DNA of 64,000 nucleotides from Leptonema illini DSM 21528 (GTDB lineage Bacteria > Spirochaetota > Leptospiria > Leptospirales > Leptonemataceae): contig NZ_JH597773.1 in assembly GCF_000243335.1 (NCBI RefSeq), positions 2,659,684 through 2,723,683 of the forward strand, written 5' to 3'. A program made the position numbers and the translations under genes. The notes below the pieces were generated by a model that was not told the origin of the DNA, searched no databases, and was given only the letters and a program-made list of their open reading frames with translations. Below, piece by piece: positions 18,401 through 27,109 of the stretch. Numbering within the stretch: position 1 is the stretch's first letter; each line of letters begins with the position of its first letter.

Positions 18401-19298
18401 ATATCATAACTTCTTCTATCTTTATGAATACGAAAGCGAACCGGCGTATTCAAAGCTGAACCTGCTTCTTGGCATGTACCATCAGGAGTCATCGCAGCGA
18501 AAAAACCAGGACATATTCCGCATACAGATGCTCTACGGCCTTCTTGCGGATGCCGACTGGTACGGCAGTACGTCGGGCTATGCGGGCGGATACGACACGC
18601 GCTGGCTGCTCTATTATCAGAGGAACAATGCTCCTGGCGAGAGAGATGCCTTTACCAGCGCCCTCTTTCCGCTCTGGCGCTATCACAGCAATCGAGAGGA
18701 ATCGTCCTTTCTCTTTGTTCCGACGCTCAGCTATCATACGCGCACAGGCGACAGTGCCTTCGACTGCGACATCGTCTGCCTCAGCTGGGGACGCATAAAA
18801 GAGCGAGATTCCCATACCTTCTGGCTCCTTGGCGGGCTGCTCTATCTCAAACAGGGTCGAACGGAGCGCGATTGGCTGAACGACGAGAGCGATTGGAATC
18901 TGCTCGGAAGGTATCCGCGCGAGGGCGAAACGGACTACTCCCGCTTCAGTCTGCTTGGCGGCCTGTACGGACGATCCAGGATAGAATCTGAGGGCTACAA
19001 ACGTGACCTCTATCTATGGGGAGTGCTTTATGGCCGGGAGTCCGACAGAACGGAGGGCTTCGATAAACACAGCTTCCTCTGGGGCGCCCTCTACGGCAGC
19101 GAAAGCCGGGCAAACGGATACCGACGCCAGAGTGTGCTCTGGGGACTGCTCTTCGAGGATCTCGAAGACCCCGATAAAGCATATAAAAGCTGGAGTATTC
19201 TTCAGGGGATCATCTATTCAAATGTCGATAATGGTCGTACGAACATCAACTACCGGCGCATCCTCGGCCTTCAGATCCTGAAAGGACCGGGGCGATAG
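12498..19298 (+). CDS. Giant exported FPL-aromatic repeat protein (2266 aa)
   Basis: The predicted start is TTG (12498); it gives a proper signal peptide (basic MSARRRIEFPR, then LTALAMLLLALRPSLPL). The mature protein is almost entirely short hydrophobic-aromatic strands such as LFPLYY, FLLPLLYY, VLPFFYS and LWPLGRIY, spaced 18-24 residues apart by polar Ser/Asp/Arg-rich turns. This predicts a very long beta-repeat structure (solenoid, barrel or fibre; not decidable here). Two exact DNA-level expansions occur: six 89-residue units (267 bp each, 13614-15215) and a 117-residue unit (351 bp, from 16771). No catalytic motif is visible. The N-terminal WSDLEEPEYSGS..ESWTNEQ and the C-terminal SWSILQGIIY match the next gene, its paralog. 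Function unknown; a surface or outer-membrane location is inference. Confidence 0.85.
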   Translation: MSARRRIEFPRSLSPLLTALAMLLLALRPSLPLHGEVWSDLEEPEYSGSEAEGHYPFNLGYLAYYESWTNEQGKSLKSINVFHLWKFTYYPKYTSVRFFPLYYSQHSTIDSRRRRLIFPLYYDQVSRDGKGSMSFLLPVYYNEYKDEQNSLFLSLLYGSRYQNGDVTRWIGPVYWGKDSSKDVARGGLFPIIQYRREGRQKELLLHPLLGHFEWGPERSVHLFPLLPLLHYYSRDQQADETTFYFIPFYRSKKSDERSRFHILPVYFSGADRSLDMQTDFQLLLPLFYLSSRESKSAKDKKALAPVIPLLFYYSRGHNQYRSYDTLWVPGYFSYNDQYADADAYSRGRFIPGIYYSSEEKDRSGRQSSYTNMALLYNRSKSTDPESGAASSSYSVLPFFYSGEGKDRAGNTYDSLWVTGYYSWNNKSTVNDTESSGWLIPLLFYNSSSTDKQGRQSSYRNIALLYNRSTSKDPESGAASSSYSVLPFFYSAEGKDRAGNTYDSLWATGYYSWDNKSAVYNTTSSGWLIPLLFYNSSSTDKHGRESFYSNIALLYNRSKSSDPESGAASSSYSVLPFFYSTEGKDRAGNTYDSLWATGYYSWDNKSAANDTASSGWLFPLLFYNSSSTDKHGRESSYRNIALLYNRSTSKDPESGAASSSYSVLPFFYSTEGKDRAGNTYDSLWATGYYSWDNKNAVYNTTSSGNFIPLFFYNTSSTDKHGRESSYRNIALLYNRSTSKDPESGAASSSYSVLPFFYSTEGKDRAGNTYDSLWATGYYSWDNKSAANDTASSGWLFPLLFYNSSSTDKHGRESSYRNIALLYNRSTSKDPESGAASSSYSVLPFFYSTEGKDRAGNTYDSLWATGYYSWDNKSTANDTASSGWLFPLLYYSSNDRDKNGKESSYSNIALLWNSSSSQERESGHFTQTQHFLPLYFYSKQDGITGSRERLWALSFYQWDLNSQTEERSTGSFLLPFYYHSEKKDSSFWMLSPLYWSSTNPETSEAYRLSPIHYGHQWREGDSERYTNWTLLFFNWSHEESEGATIFPFYYRFKDEEKEWELYAMGAVTTADAMLRIRGDSIYLDTDTYVGYGLVGWSSRLPVYDSGAFQRWMRKTEQTTETNETTVVGERSETGESADTTPQIHNDRLASFDRENTSSYSKFQMLFGWVTKIQADTRHHFRFLPLAWVSWDDANKNEYLKYYPFLGLDYSTPEEQYTALFPLFIPVYGRHTKGESFTVSYGGPFYIRSYDAEKDEHDLYAPWPFFNRYSDPTKSGTRLIPLFAYRKWKDEEGRHSRWITLLSYHRTTENGDSTSYLTMSPVYLSSTQFEHEDDPQRKSGKGWTFILPAITKTFDQKGSSWNALFVAGGSGTYDDSESFHYFFPIYSYFRDRKERSFRYIWPLGRIYAEGLSEDGSAADNGSYFFPLYAQRSWKESDGQHNRSFSLLHYHHSSEKEKTTFLLPLLYYSDADTSGSSWNIALLTGGSERTNGDRGFYLFPFYSYSRDVNRKETSHSFLWPLGRIYRAGTGENESPADSGWYLFPLYAQRSWKESDGQHNRSFSLLHYHHSSEKEKTTFLLPLLYYSDADTSGSSWNIALLTGGSERTNGDRGFYLFPFYSYSRDVNRKETSYSFLWPLGRIYSTGTGENESPSDSGWYLFPLYAQRSWNANDGQHNRSFSLLHYHHVSDRESSTFVLPLLYYRESNATSSVWNFALFSGGSSDRDGSSSLFLFPVYSYTRDEKKKETDHTMLWFFGRAYSYGAAEKEDSGFYLFPVFAQREYSDREGRHNRSFSLLHYWRRSSHDEGKRSSYFLSPLYAYESDESGSSSWRFALLFSGNSSADGRESDISFFPLYSNRRTQKAENSETSSYFLFPLWKSYTSETKQRSETDRFVLWPFFRYNKESASGLNTTRLRFYPLFYYTKEAGSCENCDNSYTTLFPLYFRGREKKADGIESTDFVLGFYRHSTAQTAYHNFFYLYEYESEPAYSKLNLLLGMYHQESSQRKNQDIFRIQMLYGLLADADWYGSTSGYAGGYDTRWLLYYQRNNAPGERDAFTSALFPLWRYHSNREESSFLFVPTLSYHTRTGDSAFDCDIVCLSWGRIKERDSHTFWLLGGLLYLKQGRTERDWLNDESDWNLLGRYPREGETDYSRFSLLGGLYGRSRIESEGYKRDLYLWGVLYGRESDRTEGFDKHSFLWGALYGSESRANGYRRQSVLWGLLFEDLEDPDKAYKSWSILQGIIYSNVDNGRTNINYRRILGLQILKGPGR
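13614..15215 (+). repeat. Tandem array, six units of 267 bp (89 codons)
   Basis: The same codons (GCxCTCCTGTA...AACCGCTCC, 'ALLYNRS') recur at 13614, 13881, 14148, 14415, 14682 and 14949, and degenerate at 15216: always exactly 267 bases apart. Units are near-identical at the DNA level, with long blocks identical including third codon positions, so the array is recent or homogenised by gene conversion. Each unit encodes four strand motifs about 22 residues apart. Confidence 0.92.
16771..17553 (+). repeat. Tandem array of 351-bp units (117 codons), two full copies plus a partial third
   Basis: The block starting ATGCTCAGAGGAGCTGG recurs at 16771 and 17122, and as ATGCACAGAGAAGCTGG at 17473: 351 bases apart each time. 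The first two copies are almost base-identical; the third keeps identity through GACGGACAGCACAATCGCTC and then diverges. A more decayed fourth copy follows 342 bases later (about 17814). Confidence 0.9.
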
Positions 19299-19364
19299 AA
19301 AGCGCATGGATCGGAGCCCGGGGCCGGATTCGCCGACAGGATTTTTCTTTCGCGATTTAAAAGA

Positions 19365-22300
19365 ATGAAACAGTGCCGCTATTCGATCGTCTTAACTAAA
19401 ATGAGCCCGTTCCGTCCAGTACTATCTGTTCTGCTTGCCCTGCTTGTTCTGGTCACTGCGCTTTCGGCCTTCTCTGATCTGTCGGCTCGCACCTGGGCCG
19501 ACCTTAAAGAGCCCGAGCTTCTCGGCAGCGCAAAAGAAGGCCGGATGACGGGCTTCGTTCTTGGGTCATACGAAAACTGGACAAACGAAAAGCGCCAGAA
19601 GCGAACGGCGCTCAGCCTCTTCTTCATCTTCAATGCGACGTGGTATCCGAAATACGATTCGGTCACTTTTTTCCCGCTCTATCATCGGCTGGCGAGTAAG
19701 ATCGACGATCGCCGCGAAACGATCTTTTTCCCGCTTTTCTGGCGGCAGTATGAAAACGCTGAAAACGACTTCCTGTTAACGCCACTCACCTACTACGATA
19801 AAGAGGACGGCGACACGACGACCGTCATCGGTCCCTATCTCGCCTGGTGGAAAAACTACGAGACGCAGGATCGACCGAGCTACAGGGGATTCGGTCTTTT
19901 CCCTCTCTTTCATCTTGGTACGGATTATGGCTGGCAGAACGGAAAGACGACCGTAGAAGAACGATCGCTCTATCTCTTCCCGCTCTTCAGCTATTTCGAA
20001 TGGAGCGAAAACCGATCGCTTCACCTCTTCCCGGCAATTCCATTCATCTACTATCATAAATCCAACGACAGCCACTACGGAAACGGTCGCTTCACCGCGA
20101 ACCGAAAGACGTTCTTGATCCCCTTCTATTCGTCGTCTTACGCCACGGAGGATGGATCGTCGTGGAGCTTCAATATCCTGCCGTTTATCTACTCCTCGGG
20201 TCGTTCGTTCGGACGTGAGGATCGCGGGTTTTTCACACATCTCTTTCCGTTTTTCTACTACGACTCCGAAGAGGACGCCGATCATTACTCTCGATCCATC
20301 CTCTTTCCGAGTATTCCCTTTCTCTTTTATAGCAAGAGCATGGAATCGAAAGATACGGCCTCTTCGACGTTATTCATTCTGCCGTTCTATCGTTCCAGCT
20401 ACTGGAGAAAGGATGGCGCATCTTTCGAAGAAGAAAGCGCCCATGCCTTCATTCCTCTCTACTCTTACAGCTCGCGCAACGACCGGTCAAGGCTGTGGGT
20501 CTTTCCCGTCTTCTTCTATAAAAACGGAGGCGAAAGCAGCACAACGTCATACATGCTTTTTCCGTTCTTCTTTAAGTCCTATACGCCGCCCACTGCCGAT
20601 TCCGAAGAAGAGACGGCTCTGTGGGCCATTCCCTTCTACAAATGGAAGGATAGCGTCAGCCACGGATCGCACTTCGTGCCTCTTTACTGGTATGAACGTG
20701 GAGGCGAATCTGACCTGACGATGCTGACGCCGCTCTACTGGAACTGGCGCAACGGCGATACGCATAAACAGGCCGGCCCTTTATTCTACACATCACGCTG
20801 GAAAGAGGATGTCGTTCTGACTGACGAGCCCCATAAAGGACTCAAAGAGCGACGTGAATACAGCACCACGTGGCTTTTCAACTACTACTCCTGGAATCAT
20901 CGCAAAAGCGAGGGTTATCTCTTTTTCCCTCTGCGCTATCGCGCGAGCGATCGTCTGAAAGAATATGATCTGTACATTCCGCTTACCTTTTCGACCAATC
21001 AAAGCCTTGCGAAGATAGAGAACGGCGGACTGTATCTTGACTCCGACTATTCGATCGGCTACGACGTATTCTCGGTATCGACGCGACTGCCGATCATCGA
21101 TCGTCGCATTCCCGATCAGTTCAAAAGAACGGACAGCCCTGAACTCTTCGACCCGGACGTGGCTAACGACACGACGTCAAAGACGACCGAGCCTGTTGAA
21201 ACGGCCGAAGGACCGACCGTCACAAGAGGCAAGGATATCGACCCGTTTGATCGCACGAACACAAGCGCCTACATGGGCTGGCGCGCCCTGTTCGGATGGA
21301 CGAGCTACGTGCGCGCAGACTCCCGCCGGCATTTTCGCATTCTGCCGCTTGCCTGGCTGTCATGGAACGAGGCCGACGAGAACGAGAAGATGACCTTTCT
21401 TTTTCCGCTCTATCTGAATTATAAAAGCGAAGAAGAGCAGTACATGGCCTTTTTTCCCGCTCTGCTGCCCGTTTATGGCGCCTACAACAAAGGAGAAAGC
21501 TTTGTTCGCGTCTACGGCGGTCCTCTGTATATCACCAGTTACGATGAAGAATTAAAGGAATCCGAGACCTCGATCCTCTGGCCTTTTTTCAAGCGTTATT
21601 CGTCGCCCGAAGAATCGGGGCATCGTCTTTTTCCCGTTTACAGCGCAAGGACTGAAAGGACCGAGGATGGCGAGCGTTTCAGAACCTTTTCCTGGCTGCA
21701 TTATGGAAGCGGCAAGACTGTGGCTACAGCGGACGAAACCCGAACGACATCTTCTTTCTTCAGTCCGCTCTATCTGAGCAGCGCAACACGCTACCAGCGC
21801 AAAGGTGAAGAGGCCCACCGCAGCGCCTTTCATTTCTTTCCGGTCCCAGTATTCACATATCTTGAAGATGACGCACGGGACGATTACAACATGCTGCTGC
21901 TTTTCGGTCTGGGCAACAGCGAAGACGGATCGTACAATTCCTTCTACGCGCTTCCACTGTTCTACAATTCAAGGGAGGCGACAGAAAAAGGAGATCGCAC
22001 CAACACATGGATCGCCAACCTGTTTCATTCGTATAACGATCCGGAAGAGCAGTACAGAGAGCAGGATGTGATCTGGCCGATCTTTCATTCTTATAGCGCA
22101 CCCGACCGGGAAGGCTGGAGGGTGTTCCCTCTTTTTGCCCATCACAGAACGACACAGCCCGATACACAAACCGTGACCCACTACTCGCCTTTGCACTACT
22201 CCACACAGCGTTCGGTGACAGGAGAGTATGCAAGCGAATCCAGATCGTTCTGGCTGCTGAACCTGTATCACAGTGAAACCTACGATAGTCGCACTCGCAA

Positions 22301-23219
22301 GGAAGACGACCGCTGGCTGATCTGGCCGCTTTTCCGCCGCTACAGAGAGGTCGGTCGCTATTCGGCGGGTTGCGACGATGTAGAAACCGATTACCGCCTT
22401 TATCCCGTCGTTTATTATACATACGAAAGCAAGGTCGGCAGCTGCAAGCCCGAAACGGAACATACCTTCTTCATGTTGCCCGCCATCTATATGAATCGCA
22501 CAGAAACGACGAGCACGGATTTTCTGCTCGGCTACTATCGCGATTCGGGCAAGGGCTACGGATTCCATAACCTGCTCTACCTCGCAGACTTTGAATACGA
22601 TGCCGATTCCGCGGAGTTCGGGCTCGCTTTTCATGCCGTAGAATACCGAAGCAGCAAAAGAGGTCACAGCTTTGAGTTGCTCTGGGGGCTGGCCGCCGAC
22701 TGGCAGACGTATAACGCAACGACAGGACAATACGCCCGCCCAGGCGGCTATGATTTCAGATTCCTGAATTACTTTCAGCGCAATAACAGCCACGAACACG
22801 GTCGCGAGTTCAAGACGGCGTTCTGGCCCGTTTACAGCTATTACAGCGACGAGAACGAGACGTCGTTCTGGTTTCTGCCGACGCTCAGTTACCATGAACG
22901 AAAGAAAGGCTACGCCTTTGACTCTGATCTGGCCTATCTTCTCTGGTTTCGTGAAAAAGACGAACAGCGTCGTATCGACGACAACTACATACTTGCCGGA
23001 ACGATCTACCGCCAGTACCGAAAAGACGAACAGGGATATAAAAGCCGCGGCTCGTTCTGGGGATGGCTCTGGGAATATGAGACCGAAGACGATACGGGCT
23101 ACGAGAAGTTCTCAATCCTTAAAGGACTGATCTACAGATCGGTCGAGCATCCGGCAGGGAATCGGCGATATGCGAAGGCCCTGATCTTCATTCCTCTCTA
23201 TGATAAAGAAATGCGTTAG
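19365..23219 (+). CDS. Exported FPL-aromatic repeat protein, shorter paralog (1284 aa)
   Basis: A second member of the family, 66 bases downstream of the first on the same strand. The signal peptide is best seen from the internal Met at 19401 (MSPFRPVLSVLLALLVLVTA), so 19401 is an alternative start to the ATG at 19365. The mature N-terminus (TWADLKEPELLGS..SYENWTNEK..WYPKYDSVTFFPLY) aligns with that of the giant protein, and the C-terminus (YEKFSILKGLIYRSV) matches too. Strand motifs such as TFFPLYH, IFFPLFW, YLFPLFSYFEW, FRILPLAWLSW and ILWPFFKRY recur every 18-25 residues. Unlike the longer paralog it shows no recent tandem DNA duplication. Function unknown; probably in the same transcription unit and compartment. 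Confidence 0.85.
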   Translation: MKQCRYSIVLTKMSPFRPVLSVLLALLVLVTALSAFSDLSARTWADLKEPELLGSAKEGRMTGFVLGSYENWTNEKRQKRTALSLFFIFNATWYPKYDSVTFFPLYHRLASKIDDRRETIFFPLFWRQYENAENDFLLTPLTYYDKEDGDTTTVIGPYLAWWKNYETQDRPSYRGFGLFPLFHLGTDYGWQNGKTTVEERSLYLFPLFSYFEWSENRSLHLFPAIPFIYYHKSNDSHYGNGRFTANRKTFLIPFYSSSYATEDGSSWSFNILPFIYSSGRSFGREDRGFFTHLFPFFYYDSEEDADHYSRSILFPSIPFLFYSKSMESKDTASSTLFILPFYRSSYWRKDGASFEEESAHAFIPLYSYSSRNDRSRLWVFPVFFYKNGGESSTTSYMLFPFFFKSYTPPTADSEEETALWAIPFYKWKDSVSHGSHFVPLYWYERGGESDLTMLTPLYWNWRNGDTHKQAGPLFYTSRWKEDVVLTDEPHKGLKERREYSTTWLFNYYSWNHRKSEGYLFFPLRYRASDRLKEYDLYIPLTFSTNQSLAKIENGGLYLDSDYSIGYDVFSVSTRLPIIDRRIPDQFKRTDSPELFDPDVANDTTSKTTEPVETAEGPTVTRGKDIDPFDRTNTSAYMGWRALFGWTSYVRADSRRHFRILPLAWLSWNEADENEKMTFLFPLYLNYKSEEEQYMAFFPALLPVYGAYNKGESFVRVYGGPLYITSYDEELKESETSILWPFFKRYSSPEESGHRLFPVYSARTERTEDGERFRTFSWLHYGSGKTVATADETRTTSSFFSPLYLSSATRYQRKGEEAHRSAFHFFPVPVFTYLEDDARDDYNMLLLFGLGNSEDGSYNSFYALPLFYNSREATEKGDRTNTWIANLFHSYNDPEEQYREQDVIWPIFHSYSAPDREGWRVFPLFAHHRTTQPDTQTVTHYSPLHYSTQRSVTGEYASESRSFWLLNLYHSETYDSRTRKEDDRWLIWPLFRRYREVGRYSAGCDDVETDYRLYPVVYYTYESKVGSCKPETEHTFFMLPAIYMNRTETTSTDFLLGYYRDSGKGYGFHNLLYLADFEYDADSAEFGLAFHAVEYRSSKRGHSFELLWGLAADWQTYNATTGQYARPGGYDFRFLNYFQRNNSHEHGREFKTAFWPVYSYYSDENETSFWFLPTLSYHERKKGYAFDSDLAYLLWFREKDEQRRIDDNYILAGTIYRQYRKDEQGYKSRGSFWGWLWEYETEDDTGYEKFSILKGLIYRSVEHPAGNRRYAKALIFIPLYDKEMR

Positions 23220-23224
23220 GCATC

Positions 23225-24454
23225 TCAGAAGAATCGCGAGAAGGCCAGCATCCACAACAGTGTCTGCATGACGGCAAGAAGAGCGGCCCAGGCCGCTCGA
23301 GCACTCCACAATCTCTCGGTTAACAGCGCCAGCGGTATCGAAAGAGAGAAGATCAGATCGAAGTCCCAGAAGAATCCGAGATCGAAGTTCCAGAGCGTTA
23401 TAAAGCCGATGAAGGCGCCCGTTAACAGAAGCAGTGCCGCATCGGCGGGGCTCATAACATCTCTCAGTAACGGCGGTGGCATGCGCAGCATCCGAACTGT
23501 GCGCATCACAAGCATCGGCAGAAGCAGCGGCGCTGCATAAACGAGAATCGAAAAGACGGCGACGATATGATTCCATGATCCAAACGTATAGGCGATAAAC
23601 GGATTGTCTGCATCTTCCGTAAAAGACACAAAGGCTTTACCATCCCCCCCACCCGAGGCGTTCATCCAGTCGAGTTCGAGGCCGGCCAGTCGAATCAGAC
23701 CAAGACCTACGGCATACATAAGAGCGACGATAACGACAGAGATCAACGAAAGCGATAAAATGCGCCCGACCGTCAGCGAATCGGGTAAACGAATCTTGAA
23801 AATACGACAGAGCCAGGGTAGAAGAGGAAGCACGGGAAGCCAGAAGAAATACACGCCATGCACAAGAACGGCCAGACCGAGCGCCATTGATGCGATGATG
23901 ACGTTGCGTGGAGTCGGACGATCTGCTGCGCGAAAGAGTGCGTGCAGAAAGAGCAATCCGGCAGGGACGGTGATCATCATCGTCTCGATATAGCCGCGAT
24001 AAAAGACCATCTGTAACGGTATCGCCGTGATAAGCATCCCCCTCACCGATAGATCTCGGGCATCGTGTTTCAGAGGCGCTTCGGGGCGGGCCATAAGCGT
24101 TTTTATGTCGGGCAGTTGCAACCACAGCCAGACAGAAAGGCCTCCCATAAGCGGGGGCAGAAAGAGACGCAGCGTCTGCGGCGCGATCGTCTGCGTTAAC
24201 AGAAGATGTGTGAGCGGCTCGGAGGCCCAGATGCGTCGTTCCGCCTTCTCATACATGCCCTGCAAGAAGGCGGCATCGCCAAGGGCGGGCAGGTTCTGTA
24301 GCGCGTAGAAGGCCATGCTTGCAACGACGACGGGCCAGACCTTCCCTCGTTTCGCGTAATAGAAGACGACACCGGCGTAGAACAACCACCGAAGGAAGGC
24401 GAAAAGCGGCAATGCGTTCTCAAACGAAAGCTGCAAAGAGGCGGCCGGACTCAC
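23225..24454 (-). CDS. Polytopic inner-membrane protein, unknown function
   Basis: The 409-residue product contains roughly ten hydrophobic spans (for example LRWLFYAGVVFYYA, MLITAIPLQMVFY, ILSLSLISVVIVALMYAVGL, ALLLLTGAFIGFITL) separated by short loops. A conserved-looking loop DADNPFIAYTFGSWNH precedes the last spans. The overall look recalls GT-C type glycosyltransferases, but I see no definite catalytic loop, so no activity is assigned. It starts at a GTG (24452-24454); the gene is divergent from the TPR-protein gene with 51 bases between, and converges with the repeat-protein gene with 5 bases between the stops. Confidence 0.75.
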   Translation of the reverse strand: MSPAASLQLSFENALPLFAFLRWLFYAGVVFYYAKRGKVWPVVVASMAFYALQNLPALGDAAFLQGMYEKAERRIWASEPLTHLLLTQTIAPQTLRLFLPPLMGGLSVWLWLQLPDIKTLMARPEAPLKHDARDLSVRGMLITAIPLQMVFYRGYIETMMITVPAGLLFLHALFRAADRPTPRNVIIASMALGLAVLVHGVYFFWLPVLPLLPWLCRIFKIRLPDSLTVGRILSLSLISVVIVALMYAVGLGLIRLAGLELDWMNASGGGDGKAFVSFTEDADNPFIAYTFGSWNHIVAVFSILVYAAPLLLPMLVMRTVRMLRMPPPLLRDVMSPADAALLLLTGAFIGFITLWNFDLGFFWDFDLIFSLSIPLALLTERLWSARAAWAALLAVMQTLLWMLAFSRFF

Positions 24455-24505
24455 CGCTCCATCTGAAGAAGGGGGGTCAACCGCGCAAGCGATTCGGGCG
24501 ATACT

Positions 24506-25459
24506 GTGAGGGTGAGGATGATCGCCATCGCTTTTCTGTTACTGCCGATTCCGATGATGGCGCAGGAATTTCCCGAGCTGCTTCTTGATGAAGACGATCC
24601 GCCTCCGCTTTTCGAAAAGATACCGGCAGGCACCTTTGTGCGCATTGACGGCGACTGGATTCTCTGCCGCGGCCAGCTCGGTCAGGGAGACGGTCCGCCC
24701 GGCCCGAACTTTCGCCTCGACTACAGAGGCCGCGCCTACACAAGTATCGCCGTCTTTAATAACGAGGCCGTCGAACTTGCTCTGCAAGGCGCCACGAATC
24801 CGGGGGCACTGATCGAAGCCGAGGCCATGTGGAAGGCCGGATACGCCGATGATCCGCATTTCTTCGCCTTCAACTATAACCTTGCAAGGGTCTCTGTTCT
24901 GAGGCGAGATTTCAAGCAGGCTCTTTTCTTTGCCGAGCGCTCCGCTGCGATGATGAAGAAGGATTATCGCCTCGATCTATTACTCGCCTCTCTCTACGAA
25001 CGGCTGCAACACGATGTGGCCGCGCATCTGCATTACAAAGAAGCCGTGCGAAAGAATCCGTTCAGCGCGACGGCACTGGTCGCCCTGGCCGGTTATTACG
25101 CCCGCACCGAACGCGAGTCACTGGCCGAAGATTTGCTGCGACGCGGCATGGATCGCTTTGAAACCGATCGCCAGCTTCGCCTCGGCCTTGCGGAGCTGCG
25201 CTACCGTCAATATCGCCTGAACCAGGCGCGCATCCTTGTCGAGTCCATCGACGTTCCGAAAACAGAGCGCAGCTCGTTTGCCCTGCGCCGCCTGCTACTC
25301 ATGGCCCGGCTTTACGACCGCATCGGCGATTATAGACGGGCCACCGCCTCGTATGATGAGCTGCTTACAAGCACCGCCGAACCGTTCTTCCTCGATCACA
25401 GCATCGAGGCGCTCCGGCGAGAACGCAGCCGTGTAGAACGACTGTCAAAAGTGGATTAA
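24506..25459 (+). CDS. Exported TPR-repeat protein
   Basis: A 317-residue protein with an N-terminal signal peptide (MIAIAFLLLPIPMMAQ, cleavage likely after AQ) and a central-to-C-terminal series of helical pairs with TPR spacing (AFNYNLARVSVLRRDFKQALFF, LASLYERLQHDVAAHLHYKEA, LARLYDRIGDYRRATASYDEL style). TPR domains bind partner proteins; the partner is unknown. Start: GTG at 24506 adds MRVR, giving a basic n-region; the ATG at 24518 is preceded by GAGGGTGAGG and is equally plausible. It is divergent from the membrane-protein gene. Confidence 0.8.
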   Translation: MRVRMIAIAFLLLPIPMMAQEFPELLLDEDDPPPLFEKIPAGTFVRIDGDWILCRGQLGQGDGPPGPNFRLDYRGRAYTSIAVFNNEAVELALQGATNPGALIEAEAMWKAGYADDPHFFAFNYNLARVSVLRRDFKQALFFAERSAAMMKKDYRLDLLLASLYERLQHDVAAHLHYKEAVRKNPFSATALVALAGYYARTERESLAEDLLRRGMDRFETDRQLRLGLAELRYRQYRLNQARILVESIDVPKTERSSFALRRLLLMARLYDRIGDYRRATASYDELLTSTAEPFFLDHSIEALRRERSRVERLSKVD

Positions 25460-25777
25460 AAAGCGTCGCCTTTTTGCCACACCTCATCGCATGAGCCATG
25501 CACTCGCTTCAACGATCGTCAAATTCATGACCGATCGCTCCGCTCCGACCATCCTGGTGTTTTTTTGATTCCCATTTGACGGTGTGATTTTTGCCAGAAC
25601 TCTGACACAAAATTTTTCTCGAACGGACCCTGACGAAAAAATCAAGGTCTTTTCGAGAAAAAACTGCCTCAGGCATGGATCGCGAGCCGCCGATGCTACG
25701 CTGAAATCGAGGGTTCGCAGCAAGAATCAGGAAGAGACGGTTTCCGGACTGATGTACGGAAACGCAGGAGTAGAGAC
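25460..25777. other. Intergenic region upstream of the 3-hydroxyacyl-CoA dehydrogenase
   Basis: These 318 bases show no gene-like frame. A weak AAAAAG/CTTTTT hairpin (25458-25475) sits at the end of the TPR gene and could act as a terminator, though its stem lacks GC. The rest is AT-richer than its surroundings around 25560-25640 and presumably carries the promoter; I could not pick -35/-10 boxes with confidence. Confidence 0.5.
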
Positions 25778-27082
25778 GTGAGAGAAATGAAAACGGTTAC
25801 CCTTCTCGGGGCAAATGGAACGATGGGAGCCGGCAGCGCCGCCATCCTGGCATCGTTTGGTGGAATGAAAGTGCATATGCTTGCACGCACTGTTGAAAAA
25901 GCACAGGAAGGGATCGACAAGGCCGTCGCCTCTGTTCGCTCAGGTATCATCAAAGACCGCATGATTCCCGGCACCTACGACGATCTGGAAAAGTGCGTCG
26001 CCGAGAGCGACTGGGTTTTCGAGCTCGTCGCCGAGAACTACGAGACGAAGCTTCCGATCAACGAACGCATCGCTAAATCCCGCCGTCCCGGCACGCTTGT
26101 TTCGACGGTTAGCTCGGGCCTTTCCATCGAAAAACTGGCTTCAGTGTTCGACGAAGACGGAAAGAAACACTACTACGGAACGCACTTCTTTAACCCTCCT
26201 TACAAACTGGTACTGTGCGAACTGATCACGCATCCGGCAAACGACCCGGCCTATACAAAAGAGCTCGGCCGTTACCTTGAAGAGACGCTTGTGCGTCATG
26301 TCATCTACTGTAACGATCGCCCCGGCTTCGCAGGCAACCGCATCGGCTTCCAGTTCATGAACGAAGCGGCCATCTTCGCCGAGAAGAACCAGGACCGCGG
26401 CGGCATCTACTGGATCGATCAGATGCTATCGGGATACACCGGCCGCGCTATGAGCCCGCTTGCGACGGCAGACCTTGTCGGTCTCGACGTTCACAAGGCC
26501 ATCGTTGACAACATCTATGAGTTCACGAAAGACGCAGCCCATGAAACCTTCAAGCTGCCGGCTTACATGCAGAAGCTGATCGACAAAGGCCAGCTCGGCA
26601 ATAAGTCAGGCAAGGGCCTGTATATGCGTGAGAAGAACGCCGAAGGCCGCACGGTCGTTAAGGTCTACAACATCGCAAAAGACGAGTACGAAGCCGCTCC
26701 GCAGCTGGATCTCAGCTTCAAGAAGCAGGCCGCCGCTTTCATTCAGGAGGCGAACTACCGCGGATACGCCGACCATCTGAAAAACGCTCCCGGCGCCGAC
26801 GCCGATCTCGTGCGTTACTTCATCGGTCGCTATATCTCGTATTCGCTGTCGCTTGTTCCCGACGTAACCGACGTAGCCGGCGCCGACGGAGCGATGGGCT
26901 TCGGATTTAACTGGGTTCCTGCATCGGCATGGATCGATCTGCTGGGCGGCGTCGACGAGACGAAGCGCTTTATCGAAAAGACCGGTCTGGCCGTTCCCGA
27001 TCACATGAAGTCGCTTTCCGGTAAGTCGGTCTACTCGCTGAAAGGCAAACTCGATTTCCGTCAGCTGTTCCGTGCAAGCTGA
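25778..27082 (+). CDS. 3-hydroxyacyl-CoA dehydrogenase, stand-alone (FadB dehydrogenase-half type)
   Basis: A 434-residue NAD-dependent enzyme oxidising 3-hydroxyacyl-CoA to 3-ketoacyl-CoA in fatty-acid beta-oxidation. The N-terminal Rossmann fold has the dinucleotide loop GANGTMGAG (usual GAGTMGAG, so one Gly is Asn). The catalytic His lies in GTHFFNPP, and [15 protein letters not shown] marks the start of the C-terminal dimerisation domain, which is followed by a second C-terminal domain. No hydratase half is attached. The GTG at 25778 has an ideal AGGAG 7 bases upstream (25766-25770); the ATG at 25787 is the alternative. A strong terminator follows, so it is transcribed alone. Confidence 0.88.
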   Translation: MREMKTVTLLGANGTMGAGSAAILASFGGMKVHMLARTVEKAQEGIDKAVASVRSGIIKDRMIPGTYDDLEKCVAESDWVFELVAENYETKLPINERIAKSRRPGTLVSTVSSGLSIEKLASVFDEDGKKHYYGTHFFNPPYKLVLCELITHPANDPAYTKELGRYLEETLVRHVIYCNDRPGFAGNRIGFQFMNEAAIFAEKNQDRGGIYWIDQMLSGYTGRAMSPLATADLVGLDVHKAIVDNIYEFTKDAAHETFKLPAYMQKLIDKGQLGNKSGKGLYMREKNAEGRTVVKVYNIAKDEYEAAPQLDLSFKKQAAAFIQEANYRGYADHLKNAPGADADLVRYFIGRYISYSLSLVPDVTDVAGADGAMGFGFNWVPASAWIDLLGGVDETKRFIEKTGLAVPDHMKSLSGKSVYSLKGKLDFRQLFRAS

Positions 27083-27109
27083 GAAGTTGTAACTCTCGTA
27101 AGAGAGACG

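Noticed and set aside
21969-22895. 308-codon minus-strand frame antisense to the second repeat protein
   Set aside because: Shadow of the plus-strand coding sequence; it lacks a ribosome-binding site and any recognisable motif.
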